From Deinococcus sp. Arct2-2 (GTDB taxonomy: Bacteria; Deinococcota; Deinococci; Deinococcales; Deinococcaceae): 64,000 bases of DNA. Positions 1-8,281 of the stretch are shown in pieces; position 1 is the first letter of the stretch, and the number at the start of each line of letters is the position of its first letter. The position numbers were made by a program, and so were the translations under genes. Where the stretch lies: assembly GCF_004801315.1 (NCBI RefSeq), contig NZ_SSNW01000017.1, forward strand, positions 6,175 to 70,174, given 5' to 3'. The notes under the pieces are model-generated. The model had not been told where the DNA came from. It saw only the letters and a list, made by a program, of their open reading frames with translations, and searched no databases.

Positions 1-642
1 GTTTAGCACCGCGTTGTGAGCGGCAGTGGCCCGGTACTTCACCACCACGCCCCGCGCCTGTATACCCCGCGCCTGCGATTCTGCTGAACTGTCCTGCGTC
101 TGCGTGCCTAGCTGGGCATCGGCTCCACTCACGTTCAGACTCTGTGCCGCAGCGCCGTCTACCACGCGTCCGGTCAAGGTGTAATTGTCTGCCGTCACCG
201 TCCATGTCGCGGTGCCACTGGCTGTTCCTGACACCCAGCTGAGTACCACGTCGCCGCTGAGAGTACGGAGGTTGGCCGCTGCCGTCGCCACTTTCACGCG
301 GTCTGCGGTGAGGGTCAGAGTCACGTCGCCGCTGCCCGCCGTCACGGACACGGCCAGCCAATCGGGAACGTTCTTGACATTCCAGTTGCCGCTGAAGCTC
401 TGCTTAGCCGTGCCGGACAGCGCCGTGCCGAGGTTGACCGTCTGGTTGGCGAGGCTGGTGGGTGCGGGAGTAGGCACGACGGGCGGTGCTGGGGGAACCA
501 CCACGACGGGCGGCACTTCTACAACGGGCGGCACCTCCACTATTGGCGGCGGCGGCACCACAGGCGGATCTACCGTGCAGGCCATCAGCGACAGGGTCAG
601 CAAGGCCACCAAAGGCAAACGCAGAGGCAAAGAGCGGTTCAT
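1..642 (-). CDS. Secreted lipoprotein with BACON-like domain, partial (possible S8 protease precursor)
   Basis: The gene runs off the left edge of the window; 214 codons are visible. The ATG at 642-640 begins a typical lipoprotein signal: a charged MNRSLPLR start, a hydrophobic stretch and a lipobox ending LMAC, with lipidated Cys22. A proline-rich linker of PPVV repeats (about residues 25-62) follows. Then comes a beta-rich domain with a PDWLAVSVTAGSG core, reminiscent of BACON/Ig-like domains. The last visible residues (GVVVKYRA) resemble the start of an inhibitor I9 or protease prodomain, so an S8-type peptidase is possible, but no catalytic region is in view. It would be anchored at the cell surface. 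Open frames on the other strand across this region are shadows of its repetitive coding sequence. Confidence 0.6.
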   Translation of the reverse strand, partial: MNRSLPLRLPLVALLTLSLMACTVDPPVVPPPPIVEVPPVVEVPPVVVVPPAPPVVPTPAPTSLANQTVNLGTALSGTAKQSFSGNWNVKNVPDWLAVSVTAGSGDVTLTLTADRVKVATAAANLRTLSGDVVLSWVSGTASGTATWTVTADNYTLTGRVVDGAAAQSLNVSGADAQLGTQTQDSSAESQARGIQARGVVVKYRATAAHNAVLN

Positions 643-790
643 TGCCCCTAGATTCGCACATCAGCGTTACGCCAGCCTGACAAAATGCAGCCCGGTGCAA
701 TACAGCTCGGCAAACTACAGCTCCCCAGTAGCGCCCAAGCTGCTCCAACCCCCGAATCCGCACGGACAAGCGGGCGCTCCAGCGTGCATC

Positions 791-1330
791 ATGGGCGGCG
801 TGCCCAGTGGACGAGTTCATAATTTGATCAACATCGCCGTATTTTCTGTCGTGGCAGGCGGCGTCCTGCTTGCTTCCAACCAAAACATCGTTACCGTTGT
901 GCCCACGCAGGCGCTGTATTTCACGCTGGCCTACGTCGCCGGAACCTTCCTGCTGTCGCCCGATCTGGATTTGGCCGAAGGACATGTGAACAGCAAGCGC
1001 TATTGGGGCGTGCTGGGCTTTTTGTGGGCACCCTACGGCATGATCTTCAGCCACCGGGGGCTGTCTCATACGTGGATTCTGGGGCCGCTGACCCGGCTGG
1101 CCTACCTCGGCATCATGGTGGGCATCGTGTTCGGCTTGCTGTCGCTGGTCTTTCCCGGTGTGCGCGTGCCCGCCCTCCCACAGTCGTTCAGCTTCGCGGC
1201 CATTTGGCCTGCGCTTTTGCCGTTGCTGCTGGGCTATTACCTCAGCCAGTGGCTTCACCTGATCGCCGATGGTGTGCGCCCCGATCACGGGATGCGGCAC
1301 GGCATGAGGAAGATTCGCAAGCGGTTTTAG
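791..1330 (+). CDS. Membrane metal-binding protein (DUF2227/YdjM-like)
   Basis: A 179-residue protein, taking the ATG at 791 because the conserved start MGGVPSGRVHN follows it directly. It has about four hydrophobic segments and three clusters of likely metal ligands: SPDLDLAEG near residue 57, FSHRGLSHTW near 80, and QWLHLIADG near the C-terminus. This layout of D/H motifs in a small membrane protein matches DUF2227 and related YdjM-type hydrolases, whose substrate is generally unknown. It stands alone, divergent from the lipoprotein gene. The frame is open further upstream, but that part overlaps the lipoprotein gene antisense and is not credible as coding. Confidence 0.7.
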   Translation: MGGVPSGRVHNLINIAVFSVVAGGVLLASNQNIVTVVPTQALYFTLAYVAGTFLLSPDLDLAEGHVNSKRYWGVLGFLWAPYGMIFSHRGLSHTWILGPLTRLAYLGIMVGIVFGLLSLVFPGVRVPALPQSFSFAAIWPALLPLLLGYYLSQWLHLIADGVRPDHGMRHGMRKIRKRF

Positions 1331-1426
1331 GGTGTTGTTGGGACAGTCGAAGTGGGGTGAAGGGCGTCTAAGAGTCGAGGGTCTACGGGCCTGAGAACTG
1401 CCTTCGGGGAGATTTCCCCCCTCCCC

Positions 1427-2050
1427 TTACGGCAACACTCCTTGCAGTCCGGCGTTGGCAAAGCGGTCTAGCGTGGCGGCCAACTGGCCTATCTCGGCGT
1501 GGCTCAGGCGGGTGTTGACTGCGTTGGTTGCCATGCCCTGCAACAACTGAGTGATGCAGGCCAGCAAAAACGGCTGTCTGGACGTTCCCACTGGGGGTGG
1601 AAAATGAGTTTCCAAGCGGCGTTCCAGTTCAGTTAATACCGCTTGCCGCCGCGCCGCGAAGACTGGGCCGCCGCCACTTTGCAGCAGGGTCAGCAGGGCG
1701 CGTTCGTTCACCAGCAGCAAAAACAGGTTACCGAAAGGCCGGGTGCTGCTGTTACTGGCCCGTAAATTGTCTAAAAAAGGGGCCAAGCGCGTTTCAAATT
1801 CGGCCAGTCGTGCATCCAGCAGCGCCGTCAGAATGGCTTCGGTAGACGTGAAATAGGCGTAGATGGTGGGGCGCGACACCCCCAGATGGCTCGCCAGATC
1901 GCCCATAGACACGGCCTCGAAACCGCGAGTGGTAAAGAGCAGTTCACCGCCGTCGAGAATCTGTTGGCGGCGATCTGCACTCGGCAAGCGGCGGCGGGGA
2001 TCGGGCGGAGCAGAGGAAGGGGAAGCAGGGGAGGGCCGAGGCTTGGGCAT
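1427..2050 (-). CDS. TetR-family transcriptional regulator
   Basis: A 207-residue regulator with a proline-rich N-terminal tail. A classic TetR helix-turn-helix lies at about residues 25-75: RQQILDGGELLFTTRGFEAVSMGDLA, then LGVSRPTIYAYF. The C-terminal ligand domain is not conserved enough to name an inducer. It is divergent from the Pip/YhgE-like gene at 2186. The 135 bp between them hold two copies of a TGACANNNTGTCA palindrome, the expected kind of TetR operator. Control of its own gene and of the neighbouring membrane protein gene is therefore likely. Confidence 0.88.
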   Translation of the reverse strand: MPKPRPSPASPSSAPPDPRRRLPSADRRQQILDGGELLFTTRGFEAVSMGDLASHLGVSRPTIYAYFTSTEAILTALLDARLAEFETRLAPFLDNLRASNSSTRPFGNLFLLLVNERALLTLLQSGGGPVFAARRQAVLTELERRLETHFPPPVGTSRQPFLLACITQLLQGMATNAVNTRLSHAEIGQLAATLDRFANAGLQGVLP

Positions 2051-2071
2051 AACTACAACCTACCACTTTGC

Positions 2072-2135
2072 TGACAGATTGTCACTTGACAGATTGACAG
2101 TTAAGGCTCATGCTTTGGCTATTGACAGGTTGTCA
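2072..2135. promoter_or_regulatory. Paired TetR-type operators between tetR and the Pip-like gene
   Basis: Two 13-bp palindromes of the form TGACANNNTGTCA lie at 2072-2084 (TGACAGATTGTCA) and 2123-2135 (TGACAGGTTGTCA), with a partial copy around 2087-2100. They contain or adjoin TTGACA elements that could be -35 boxes for the rightward gene. Binding by the adjacent TetR protein is inferred from position. Confidence 0.65.
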
Positions 2136-2185
2136 CCTGACGCTGCCTATGTCCCTTTGTCTCCCCCACTTTGCGAGGTTTCCCC

Positions 2186-4495
2186 ATGACTGAACCCTTT
2201 GCTCCCGAACCGCCAATCCCTATGCCTGCCCGCTCGCGCGGCTTCCTCGCAGACTTCCGCGCCCTCACGCCTACCGAGCGGGGGCTGTGGCGAATGCCGC
2301 TGATGTGGGCGGCAGCGCTGGCGATTCTGGTGATCCCGGTGGTGTACGTGGCGCTGTATTTGGGCAGTGTGTGGGATCCGTATGGCAACTTGCCGCAGTT
2401 GCCTGTGGCCCTCGTGAACACCGATACCGGAGCCACCACACGCGGCGAACAGGTGAATTTGGGGCGCGATCTGGTGATCAAGTTGCGTGAAGACCCGCCC
2501 GTCAAATTCGTGTCTTTTCCCAATGAGGCGGCGGCTCAGGCAGCGGTGCGGCGCGGCGAGGTCTATTTTGCCCTGACCATTCCGGCCAACTTTTCGGCGC
2601 AGGCAGTCACGGGCGACAGCCGCTCTCACGGTCTGCTGCACCTCTACAGCGCCCCCGGCCTCAGCTACTTTGCCAGTCGGGTGGGCGCCAATCTGACCGA
2701 GCGCCTGACCACCGACCTGAATTCCGAACTGGGCAGCCGCCGCTGGGAAGTGGTGCAGGCTAGCCTCAGTGACGTACAGCAGGGCTTCCGCGACCTGAAA
2801 GCTGCCACCGGAAAACTGCGTGACGGCGCGAGCACGCTGGCAGAAGGCACGGCCAAACTGAACACCGGGGCCGCCGATCTGTCGGCAGGTGCGGGCAAAC
2901 TGGCCGATGGAAGCACCAAACTGGCCGCCGGAGCAACCGATTTGTCGGGCGGCGTCGGGACGCTCACGGGCGGCGTGGGAAAATTGTCGGGCGGCCTGAA
3001 GCAGCTAGAGGCAGCGGCCCCCGGAGAGGCCCAACTTGCACCCTTGCAAACGGGGGCTAAGGCGTTGGCAAGCAGCGTCACTGAACTCTCCAGCGGTCTG
3101 AACACCTTGCAGGACGGCGCGAATCAGGTGGCTGCCGGAGCCTCGCGCTTACAGGCGGGCAGTAAACAGGCCAACGCCGGAGCAGGCCAGTTGGCCGCCC
3201 AGTTGCCGGGCCTCGCCAGCGGCCTCACCACGTTGCAGGGCGGGGCGGGCAAGGTGGCGGGCGGCGCGGGCCAACTCGCGGCGGGAGCAGCAGGAACGCC
3301 TCTGGCCTCCGGGGCGGCGGGCTTGCAGACCGGGGTTGCACAACTGGGAACAGGATTGACACAGGCCCAAGCGGGCGCACAGAAAGCCGCCACCGGAGCC
3401 GCTGCACTCGCCAAAGGCACGGCGGCAGTGGCTCAGGGCGCGGGCAGCCTGAGCGTAGGTGCGGGGCAAGTCTCGGCGGGCCTGACCAAAGCGGCGGGCG
3501 GCGCGGGCCAACTGGCTACTGGGGCCAGCAAGCTTCAGGGCGGCGTGGATACGGTGGTAGCAGGCAACCTGAAACTCAAAGCCGTACTCGGCACGGCCAC
3601 CGCCAGCCTGCCCAAACAGGCCGATTTAGACACCCTCAAAAGCGGCGCGTCTACGTTGGCCGCCCGCAGCGATGACTTGGCAACGGGGGCAGCGACTCTC
3701 GTTACAGGGGCACAAAAACTTGCCAGTGGCGCGGCCCGCGTTCAGGACGGCTCCGAGCAATTGCGCGACGGCCTGACTACCCTGTACGCCAAGATTCCCG
3801 ATCAGACTGAACAATTGGGCGGCGACCCGGCGGGCCTGTCTCAAAGCGTACAAACCGTGACCCGTGAATTCGCGCCTGTGGGCAGTAACGGCGCAGCCTT
3901 CGCTCCCTACTTCATGGCGCTGGCCCTCTGGGTGGGCTGCACGCTGACCACCTTCATCTTCCCCTACCTCCTTATTCCAGAAAGCGCTCGCACCTCTTCT
4001 CAGGCCGCCCGCGTGCTGCGAAAACTGGCTGTGCCTGCCGTGCTGGTGCTGGGGCAAGCTGCATTGGTGCTGCTGGGCGTCGACCTGTTGGGCGTCAAGT
4101 TCCAGAATCCCGGTCTGGTGATCCTGACCACGTTGGCGGCCAGCCTCACCTTCGTGGTGCTGATCTTGGCCCTGAATTTGCTACTGGGCGCAGCAGGGCG
4201 CTTGCTGGCGTTGGTGCTGCTGGTGCTGCAACTCGCGGCGTCGGGCGGCAGCTATCCGGTAGAACTCAGCCCCGGCGTGTTTCAAGCCATTCACAGCTTT
4301 ATTCCCGTCACCGACGTAATCAATGCCCTGCGCTACGCCATGTTCGGCGCGTATGAAGGCCAGTACGCCACGTTCATGCTCCGAATGGGCCTCATTGCGG
4401 TGGTGAGCCTCATGGTTGCCCTGCTCAGCCGCCGCCGTTGGCAGTATGCTCCAGACCGTTTGTTCCGTTCGCCTCTCATTACCGACGTAGGCTGA
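2186..4495 (+). CDS. YhgE/Pip-type ABC-2-like membrane protein
   Basis: A protein of about 769 residues, starting at the ATG at 2186 with GAGG seven bases upstream; an in-frame TTG at 2171 is less likely. One membrane segment near residues 30-55 is followed by a Pip-type extracellular domain. A very long stretch (about residues 205-560) is built from short glycine/alanine/leucine repeats such as LADGSTKLAAGATDLSGGV, as in YhgE/Pip proteins. The C-terminal third has about five membrane segments resembling an ABC-2 permease. The family includes the lactococcal phage infection protein and the ESX-associated YueB/EsaA group. An export or envelope role is likely, and the TetR pair suggests efflux-like inducible control. 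Confidence 0.85.
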   Translation: MTEPFAPEPPIPMPARSRGFLADFRALTPTERGLWRMPLMWAAALAILVIPVVYVALYLGSVWDPYGNLPQLPVALVNTDTGATTRGEQVNLGRDLVIKLREDPPVKFVSFPNEAAAQAAVRRGEVYFALTIPANFSAQAVTGDSRSHGLLHLYSAPGLSYFASRVGANLTERLTTDLNSELGSRRWEVVQASLSDVQQGFRDLKAATGKLRDGASTLAEGTAKLNTGAADLSAGAGKLADGSTKLAAGATDLSGGVGTLTGGVGKLSGGLKQLEAAAPGEAQLAPLQTGAKALASSVTELSSGLNTLQDGANQVAAGASRLQAGSKQANAGAGQLAAQLPGLASGLTTLQGGAGKVAGGAGQLAAGAAGTPLASGAAGLQTGVAQLGTGLTQAQAGAQKAATGAAALAKGTAAVAQGAGSLSVGAGQVSAGLTKAAGGAGQLATGASKLQGGVDTVVAGNLKLKAVLGTATASLPKQADLDTLKSGASTLAARSDDLATGAATLVTGAQKLASGAARVQDGSEQLRDGLTTLYAKIPDQTEQLGGDPAGLSQSVQTVTREFAPVGSNGAAFAPYFMALALWVGCTLTTFIFPYLLIPESARTSSQAARVLRKLAVPAVLVLGQAALVLLGVDLLGVKFQNPGLVILTTLAASLTFVVLILALNLLLGAAGRLLALVLLVLQLAASGGSYPVELSPGVFQAIHSFIPVTDVINALRYAMFGAYEGQYATFMLRMGLIAVVSLMVALLSRRRWQYAPDRLFRSPLITDVG

Positions 4496-4510
4496 ACAAG
4501 TTCAAACAAG

Positions 4511-4539
4511 CGCGTTCCAGCGGAGTAGGCTGGAACGCG
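4511..4539 (+). terminator. Terminator-like hairpin after the Pip-like gene
   Basis: An 11-bp perfect stem (CGCGTTCCAGC with its complement, 7-nt loop) lies 15 bp past the stop codon and is followed by a short T-rich stretch. Confidence 0.6.
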
Positions 4540-4562
4540 ATTTCTGTGTAAATCTCTTTAGA

Positions 4563-5887
4563 ACAATGGTTCGGACAGTTTTAGGCAGCTTTGAGGCCGA
4601 AATCCAGCGGCCTGGAGGGAAGCGAATCTAATTCCTCAAAGCGAGCTTCGAGACCCAGATTGGACAAAATGACTTGGGCCAGCAGGGCGTTATACGCCCT
4701 GCGCTTCATGTCCTCCAGACTAAACACGAGGCCCTGTCCCCCTCCAGCAGCTTGCAAAGCTTCCAGGCGCGCCAAGTTCAAAGCCAGCATGACCATGTTC
4801 CAGTGGGCTTCGATGCCCTGTTGTGACCGAACTTGGACATCCTGGCTGCCAAGGAACTGCTTCTCGTCCCGAAAGACCAGTTCGATCTCAAAACGGCTCT
4901 GGTACAGGGCCACGACTTCATGGGCTGGCATGGTCACGGCGGTGCTGAACAGCACCGCATACCCAGTCACTGTCTCCGTGGGATCCAACTGCTGAATGAC
5001 GACCACACGCAGTTTCCGTTTCCAGTGGCATCCCCAGACGACTTGGGTCAGGAGCCGTTGGGTGGGCGTCTCACAGACCACCTCAAATCGCCTCAGATCG
5101 TGGAAGTCGACCTTCCCGTCAAACGTTTTCTTTCGTCCTTGACGCTTGACGTGTTCACCGGCGTACAGGTACTTGAGATTGGCATTCCGTGGGAGTTTTG
5201 AGACTAACGGGAAACCGTGACCTGTCACGGTTTCCACAACGGAGATGTTGGCATAGTCGCCATCGGCGACGATGGCCGCGAGCTCGATCTGAGGATGGGC
5301 TCGAAGATCCAGCAGGACCTCCTCCAATTGATCGGTGATCTGTTCCATCCGTCCAGGTGCTTCAGGATCCGTGCGGGTTTGACGGGCATGAATGGGAAAG
5401 ATTTGCCGGTGTTGGACTTCAATCAGTGCACAACAGGAGTGCTCAATGCCTCGTTCTACGCGTGTTGCACACCCATTCCAGAATGAGCCGAGGTTGGCGG
5501 TCTTCTTCCCAGACTTCCGGTGGAAGGAAGCATCAATGGCCAGGATGCAGAGCGGACTGATCAGTCCGCTCTGCATCGCGGTGGTCACCGCGGCCATCTG
5601 GAGCGACCACCAGGGCACAGCGCCCTCATCGTCTCGGTGCAACCAGCGCCGAATGGTGCGGTCCGAGCAGGACGCGTAGCGGGAAAGATTCAAAGCATTC
5701 AGCCGTCCCGGAACCGCCAGGAAAACGCTCAGGACGACGGCGAGAAAATTCCGCTGCGTCTTACGCAGCTCAACTGCCTGCAGGACGTGCTGTAAGATGC
5801 CGACCAGACCCACTGGAAATTGCGTATTCACAGACCCATTTTCGGTGGGTCGTCCCCACGCACCTCAAAAACTGTCCGAACCATTGT
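4563..5887. mobile_element. IS4-family insertion sequence with 20-bp perfect inverted repeats
   Basis: The ends are ACAATGGTTCGGACAGTTTT at 4563-4582 and its exact reverse complement at 5868-5887. The element is about 1.3 kb and carries one transposase gene whose stop codon lies in the left repeat. The flanking bases (TCTTTAGA on the left, CTAAGAGG on the right) are not an identical duplication, so a target duplication is not evident. Partial similarity of these flanks may mean that the repeats extend outward imperfectly. Confidence 0.9.
4581..5831 (-). CDS. IS4-family DDE transposase
   Basis: A 416-residue transposase, full length for IS4. Recognisable parts are an N-terminal region with a helix-turn-helix-like CSDRTIRRWL segment, the first catalytic Asp in LAIDASFHRK (about residue 120), the second in VADGDYAN (about 190), and the Y-(2)-R-(3)-E-(6)-K signature in YQSRFEIELVFRDEKQF (about 308-325), which is diagnostic of IS4. 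All key residues are present, so the copy may be active. It fills almost the whole element between perfect terminal repeats. It sits between the Pip-like gene and the Tn7-like island. Confidence 0.93.
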   Translation of the reverse strand: MNTQFPVGLVGILQHVLQAVELRKTQRNFLAVVLSVFLAVPGRLNALNLSRYASCSDRTIRRWLHRDDEGAVPWWSLQMAAVTTAMQSGLISPLCILAIDASFHRKSGKKTANLGSFWNGCATRVERGIEHSCCALIEVQHRQIFPIHARQTRTDPEAPGRMEQITDQLEEVLLDLRAHPQIELAAIVADGDYANISVVETVTGHGFPLVSKLPRNANLKYLYAGEHVKRQGRKKTFDGKVDFHDLRRFEVVCETPTQRLLTQVVWGCHWKRKLRVVVIQQLDPTETVTGYAVLFSTAVTMPAHEVVALYQSRFEIELVFRDEKQFLGSQDVQVRSQQGIEAHWNMVMLALNLARLEALQAAGGGQGLVFSLEDMKRRAYNALLAQVILSNLGLEARFEELDSLPSRPLDFGLKAA

Positions 5888-6084
5888 CTAAGAGGGGTTG
5901 GGAGGCTGGTTTTCTTGTGTTCGGAGGGTGGATTGTTGCGCTCATCATGTCGTTGCAGGCGAAAACACCATCAGGAGAATGATCAATCCACAAATAATTC
6001 GTGCTGGAGAGCGCTAACGCTCTCCAACACGACGGACGACATATTCAGTTAGAAAACGACAGTTTCACCAGAATTTGACAAGAT
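5888..6084. other. Intergenic stretch left of element 1 with a strong hairpin
   Basis: No gene is seen. At 6006-6025 there is a perfect hairpin, GGAGAGCG CTAA CGCTCTCC. If elements 1 and 2 entered just past pilC, this stretch is the original downstream flank of pilC, and the hairpin could be its displaced terminator. That reading is inference. Confidence 0.4.
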
Positions 6085-6382
6085 TGTCCGTTGCCATTTG
6101 ATTTGTCCACTGGCGTGCGATGAACATGGACTCAAGCGGGTGTGGACAAATAGGGTTTGGCTTGCCTGCGCCATATACATTGTCCACTTCCATTTCTCTT
6201 CATGAGGACGGGTATGCGCGCACCATACGTCTGCATAGGGTGTTCTCAGGGGCAGAGCGCGACTACTTTAACTTGCAAATGCCGAGTTGGAAGTTTTCCA
6301 GGGTGAGCAAGCTGGAGTACACCTTTTGTATCAAAGGATTCAGATGGATACAGAAGGACGAATGTTTTGCTCTCTTCTGTGT
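6085..6382. other. Left end region of element 1, no gene seen
   Basis: This 300-bp AT-richer stretch holds TnsB-site candidates at 6102-6111, 6142-6151 (inverted) and 6179-6189. Open frames across it show no recognisable protein and overlap the end of the small gene that stops at 6383. Confidence 0.55.
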
Positions 6383-6700
6383 TCAGCTCGCGTTGAAATG
6401 CCAGTTCAGCATGAACCGGGCACGGACCTGCATCCGGCGTTCCAGCGCGTCAATAAATCGTGGAGCAAGCCAACGGCCAAGGAGTTCGCGATTGACCCCT
6501 TCATGAATGTCCACACCACGGCCGAAATATTCGCGAGAAGAGCCGTAATAGCCGTTGGCATCAAGAAAAGCGTTTTTTGCCTCTTCGTTGTTATGGGCGT
6601 TGAGAACCAGCACGGCCACTGTGACGCCTTCGCCGGTCGCGAAATAGTCCATAGACACCGTGAAGGGTTGCAATGGACGTATGAGGATGGGTTCCGTCAT
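6383..6700 (-). CDS. Small protein of an island-specific family (member 1)
   Basis: A 105-residue protein from the ATG at 6700, which has GGAGG just upstream; the open frame extends further but the RBS fixes this start. It has no domain I can name. It shares with the proteins at 27641 and 27949 of element 2 a core FTVSMDYFATGEGVTVAVLV, then an EEA...F segment and a V(D/N)RELLGRW-like stretch near residue 70. It is the last gene of the operon lexA-like, 76-aa, 210-aa, this gene. The family seems tied to the LexA-like repressors of these Tn7-like elements. Its function is unknown; a regulatory or DNA-repair accessory role is only a guess. Confidence 0.75.
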   Translation of the reverse strand: MTEPILIRPLQPFTVSMDYFATGEGVTVAVLVLNAHNNEEAKNAFLDANGYYGSSREYFGRGVDIHEGVNRELLGRWLAPRFIDALERRMQVRARFMLNWHFNAS

Positions 6701-6737
6701 TAGGGCCTCCTGTACAGCGGGAAACAGGTCGCGTGAT

Positions 6738-7370
6738 CTACCTGGCAGCTTCGGCGCGGGCGAGGGCCCAGAGGGGCGCTTCAATCAGGTCGAGGCGTCC
6801 GGACGTCAGGCACGACATGATGGTGTGCAGGTGGCGTTCTTGGGGGTGCCGGTACGCGGCGTAGGCCCAGGGACGCCGCAAAAGTCCCACCTGCAATTCC
6901 GGAGCCAAGTGGTGCTGGAGGAAGAGCCCGATGTCATGTAGGCGGTGCAACATGACAGGCTCAGGGACGGGAAAGGCCATCAGCACGAGATCCAACTGCC
7001 CCTCAGGCAGCCCGAACATCCGCATGATCTGAACCCGCGTGGGCTGTGTGCGGAGGGCGGCCCCAGGTGTGGCGTGTCGCAGGAGGGGCAGCAGAGGCCG
7101 GAACCGCTCAGCGGTGGGCACGGTACCGAGATGGGTTAGCCACTGGGGATGACGCCGAGAAGTCAGCATCGTCAGGGGCAGAGTAAATCCACCAGGCCAA
7201 CGTAGGGCGAGTCCCTGCTCGACAATTTTCACCCGGTTAAAGACCCGCAGGATGTTCAGGGGCAGCATGCTGTTGGAACCCTGCAAGGGGCGCAGTCGAA
7301 GGTGAAAGGTCTCGTCGCCGACCGTCACCCAGAAATGGTTTTCGCTGTCGGGGAGAACCTCGGTAATCAT
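6738..7370 (-). CDS. Hypothetical protein in the LexA-like operon of element 1
   Basis: A 210-residue protein of unknown function. Its ATG overlaps the stop of the preceding 76-residue gene by 4 bp, so the two are translationally coupled. No signal peptide or membrane segment is seen. It begins with a beta-rich region (FWVTVGDETFHLRLRPL) followed by mostly helical, arginine- and leucine-rich sequence. I find no catalytic motif and no clear counterpart in element 2, where the equivalent position holds a DUF2726-like nuclease. Its place behind a self-cleaving repressor suggests damage-inducible expression (inference). Confidence 0.7.
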   Translation of the reverse strand: MITEVLPDSENHFWVTVGDETFHLRLRPLQGSNSMLPLNILRVFNRVKIVEQGLALRWPGGFTLPLTMLTSRRHPQWLTHLGTVPTAERFRPLLPLLRHATPGAALRTQPTRVQIMRMFGLPEGQLDLVLMAFPVPEPVMLHRLHDIGLFLQHHLAPELQVGLLRRPWAYAAYRHPQERHLHTIMSCLTSGRLDLIEAPLWALARAEAAR

Positions 7371-7597
7371 GAGGTCACCAGCCGGTCAAACACGTCCACC
7401 AGGTGGCGATGGATGTCTGAAGCCGAGAGCTGCCACGGCCCGGTGAGCAGGTACGTGATGGGACGCCCCGGTTCACCCTCTGACAGGGTTACCACAAGCG
7501 TACAGGGGCCGCAGCGCTCCTGAAGCAGTCGGTCAAGTCGGAGCCGGGTGTCCAGAGCGAGGGGCGTGGGCGCGTACAGGGTGAGTGTCGGGCGCAT
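7367..7597 (-). CDS. Small hypothetical protein (76 aa)
   Basis: A 76-residue protein with no recognised domain. It begins 10 bp after the stop of the LexA-like gene and overlaps the next gene by 4 bp, so it belongs to the same operon. Its short, beta-rich core (CTLVVTLSEGEPGRPITYLL) recalls the start of the neighbouring small-protein family, but the key FATGEGV block is absent, so I do not assign it. GGAG lies just upstream of the ATG. Coupling to both neighbours makes it likely to be real. Confidence 0.65.
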   Translation of the reverse strand: MRPTLTLYAPTPLALDTRLRLDRLLQERCGPCTLVVTLSEGEPGRPITYLLTGPWQLSASDIHRHLVDVFDRLVTS

Positions 7598-7607
7598 GCA
7601 TTCTCCT

Positions 7608-8264
7608 TTAGCGGGCTTGCCGACTCCGGCCAGTGCCGATGTGGCCGACCAAACAGCCCTGGATGAGGACGTCCTGGGTGGGAAAGGTCATGGGGGCATA
7701 GTCGGGGTTCTCGCTCAGGAGCGTGACCGTACCGTTATTGCGGTGCCAGCGCTTCAGTGTGGCCGTGTTGTCACCAGGGACAGCCACCAGGGCGATCTCA
7801 CCTGCCAGCGGTTCGGTTTGCATAGGACGGATGACCACAAAATCGCCAGGGTAAATCCCGACGCCGAGCATGGATTCCCCGCGCACCCTCAACAGGAAGT
7901 CTCCTTCGTGAATATCGAGAACGTCCTGTAATCGGGTGGCGTAGCCTTCAATGTGTTCGTCCGCGTAGCCAGGTTGTCCAGCAGCCACGTCCCCGATGAT
8001 GGGGAGCGAGAGAGTCACGCGGGAATGCCCGAGCAGGGCAAATCCTTTGTCGGTGGCGCGGACGATGGCGGTGTGACGCTCCGCCGCTTTGTACTCGATG
8101 AGGGCGTGATCTTGGAGGGCCTTGAGGTAAATGCGGACGTTTTGGCGAGGCATGCTCATCGCGTCGGCGAGGAGCCGGGTCGTGACCGCTTCGCCTTTCA
8201 GGTCGAGGCGAATCACTTCTTTAAGGACATCAAGTTGTCTCGAGGTAAGTTGTTCTAAAGTCAT
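7608..8264 (-). CDS. LexA-like S24 self-cleaving repressor of element 1
   Basis: A 218-residue protein, starting at the ATG at 8264; an upstream in-frame extension would run through the operator. Residues 1-80 form a winged-helix-like DNA-binding region that is not the usual LexA HTH. Residues 86-215 are a complete LexA/UmuD S24 peptidase: the scissile Ala95-Gly96 in IIGDVAAGQP, catalytic Ser131 in RGESMLGVGIYPGD, and Lys171 in NTATLKRW. It should therefore cleave itself when stimulated by RecA filaments. An 18-bp palindrome covers its own start codon, and a near-identical one lies upstream of tnsA at 14247. It probably represses itself, the three downstream genes and the transposition operon. 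Confidence 0.88.
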   Translation of the reverse strand: MTLEQLTSRQLDVLKEVIRLDLKGEAVTTRLLADAMSMPRQNVRIYLKALQDHALIEYKAAERHTAIVRATDKGFALLGHSRVTLSLPIIGDVAAGQPGYADEHIEGYATRLQDVLDIHEGDFLLRVRGESMLGVGIYPGDFVVIRPMQTEPLAGEIALVAVPGDNTATLKRWHRNNGTVTLLSENPDYAPMTFPTQDVLIQGCLVGHIGTGRSRQAR

Positions 8265-8281
8265 TGTGTCACCTGACACAA
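8264..8281. promoter_or_regulatory. Operator at the start of the LexA-like gene of element 1
   Basis: TTGTGTCACCTGACACAA has 8-bp perfect arms around CC. Its first base is also the first base of the repressor start codon on the minus strand. The same arms recur at 14248-14265. Autoregulation is the natural reading. Confidence 0.8.

Noticed and set aside
185..790. Open plus-strand frame running into the membrane protein gene
   Set aside because: It is antisense to the lipoprotein signal peptide and PPVV repeats on the minus strand. The conserved protein begins only at 791.
3626..4057. Minus-strand frames inside the repeat-rich Pip-like gene
   Set aside because: They mirror the glycine/alanine repeats of the plus-strand protein and have no ribosome site or recognisable domain.
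4540..5900. Target duplication of the IS4 element
   Set aside because: The flanks TCTTTAGA and CTAAGAGG are not identical direct repeats in any register tried.
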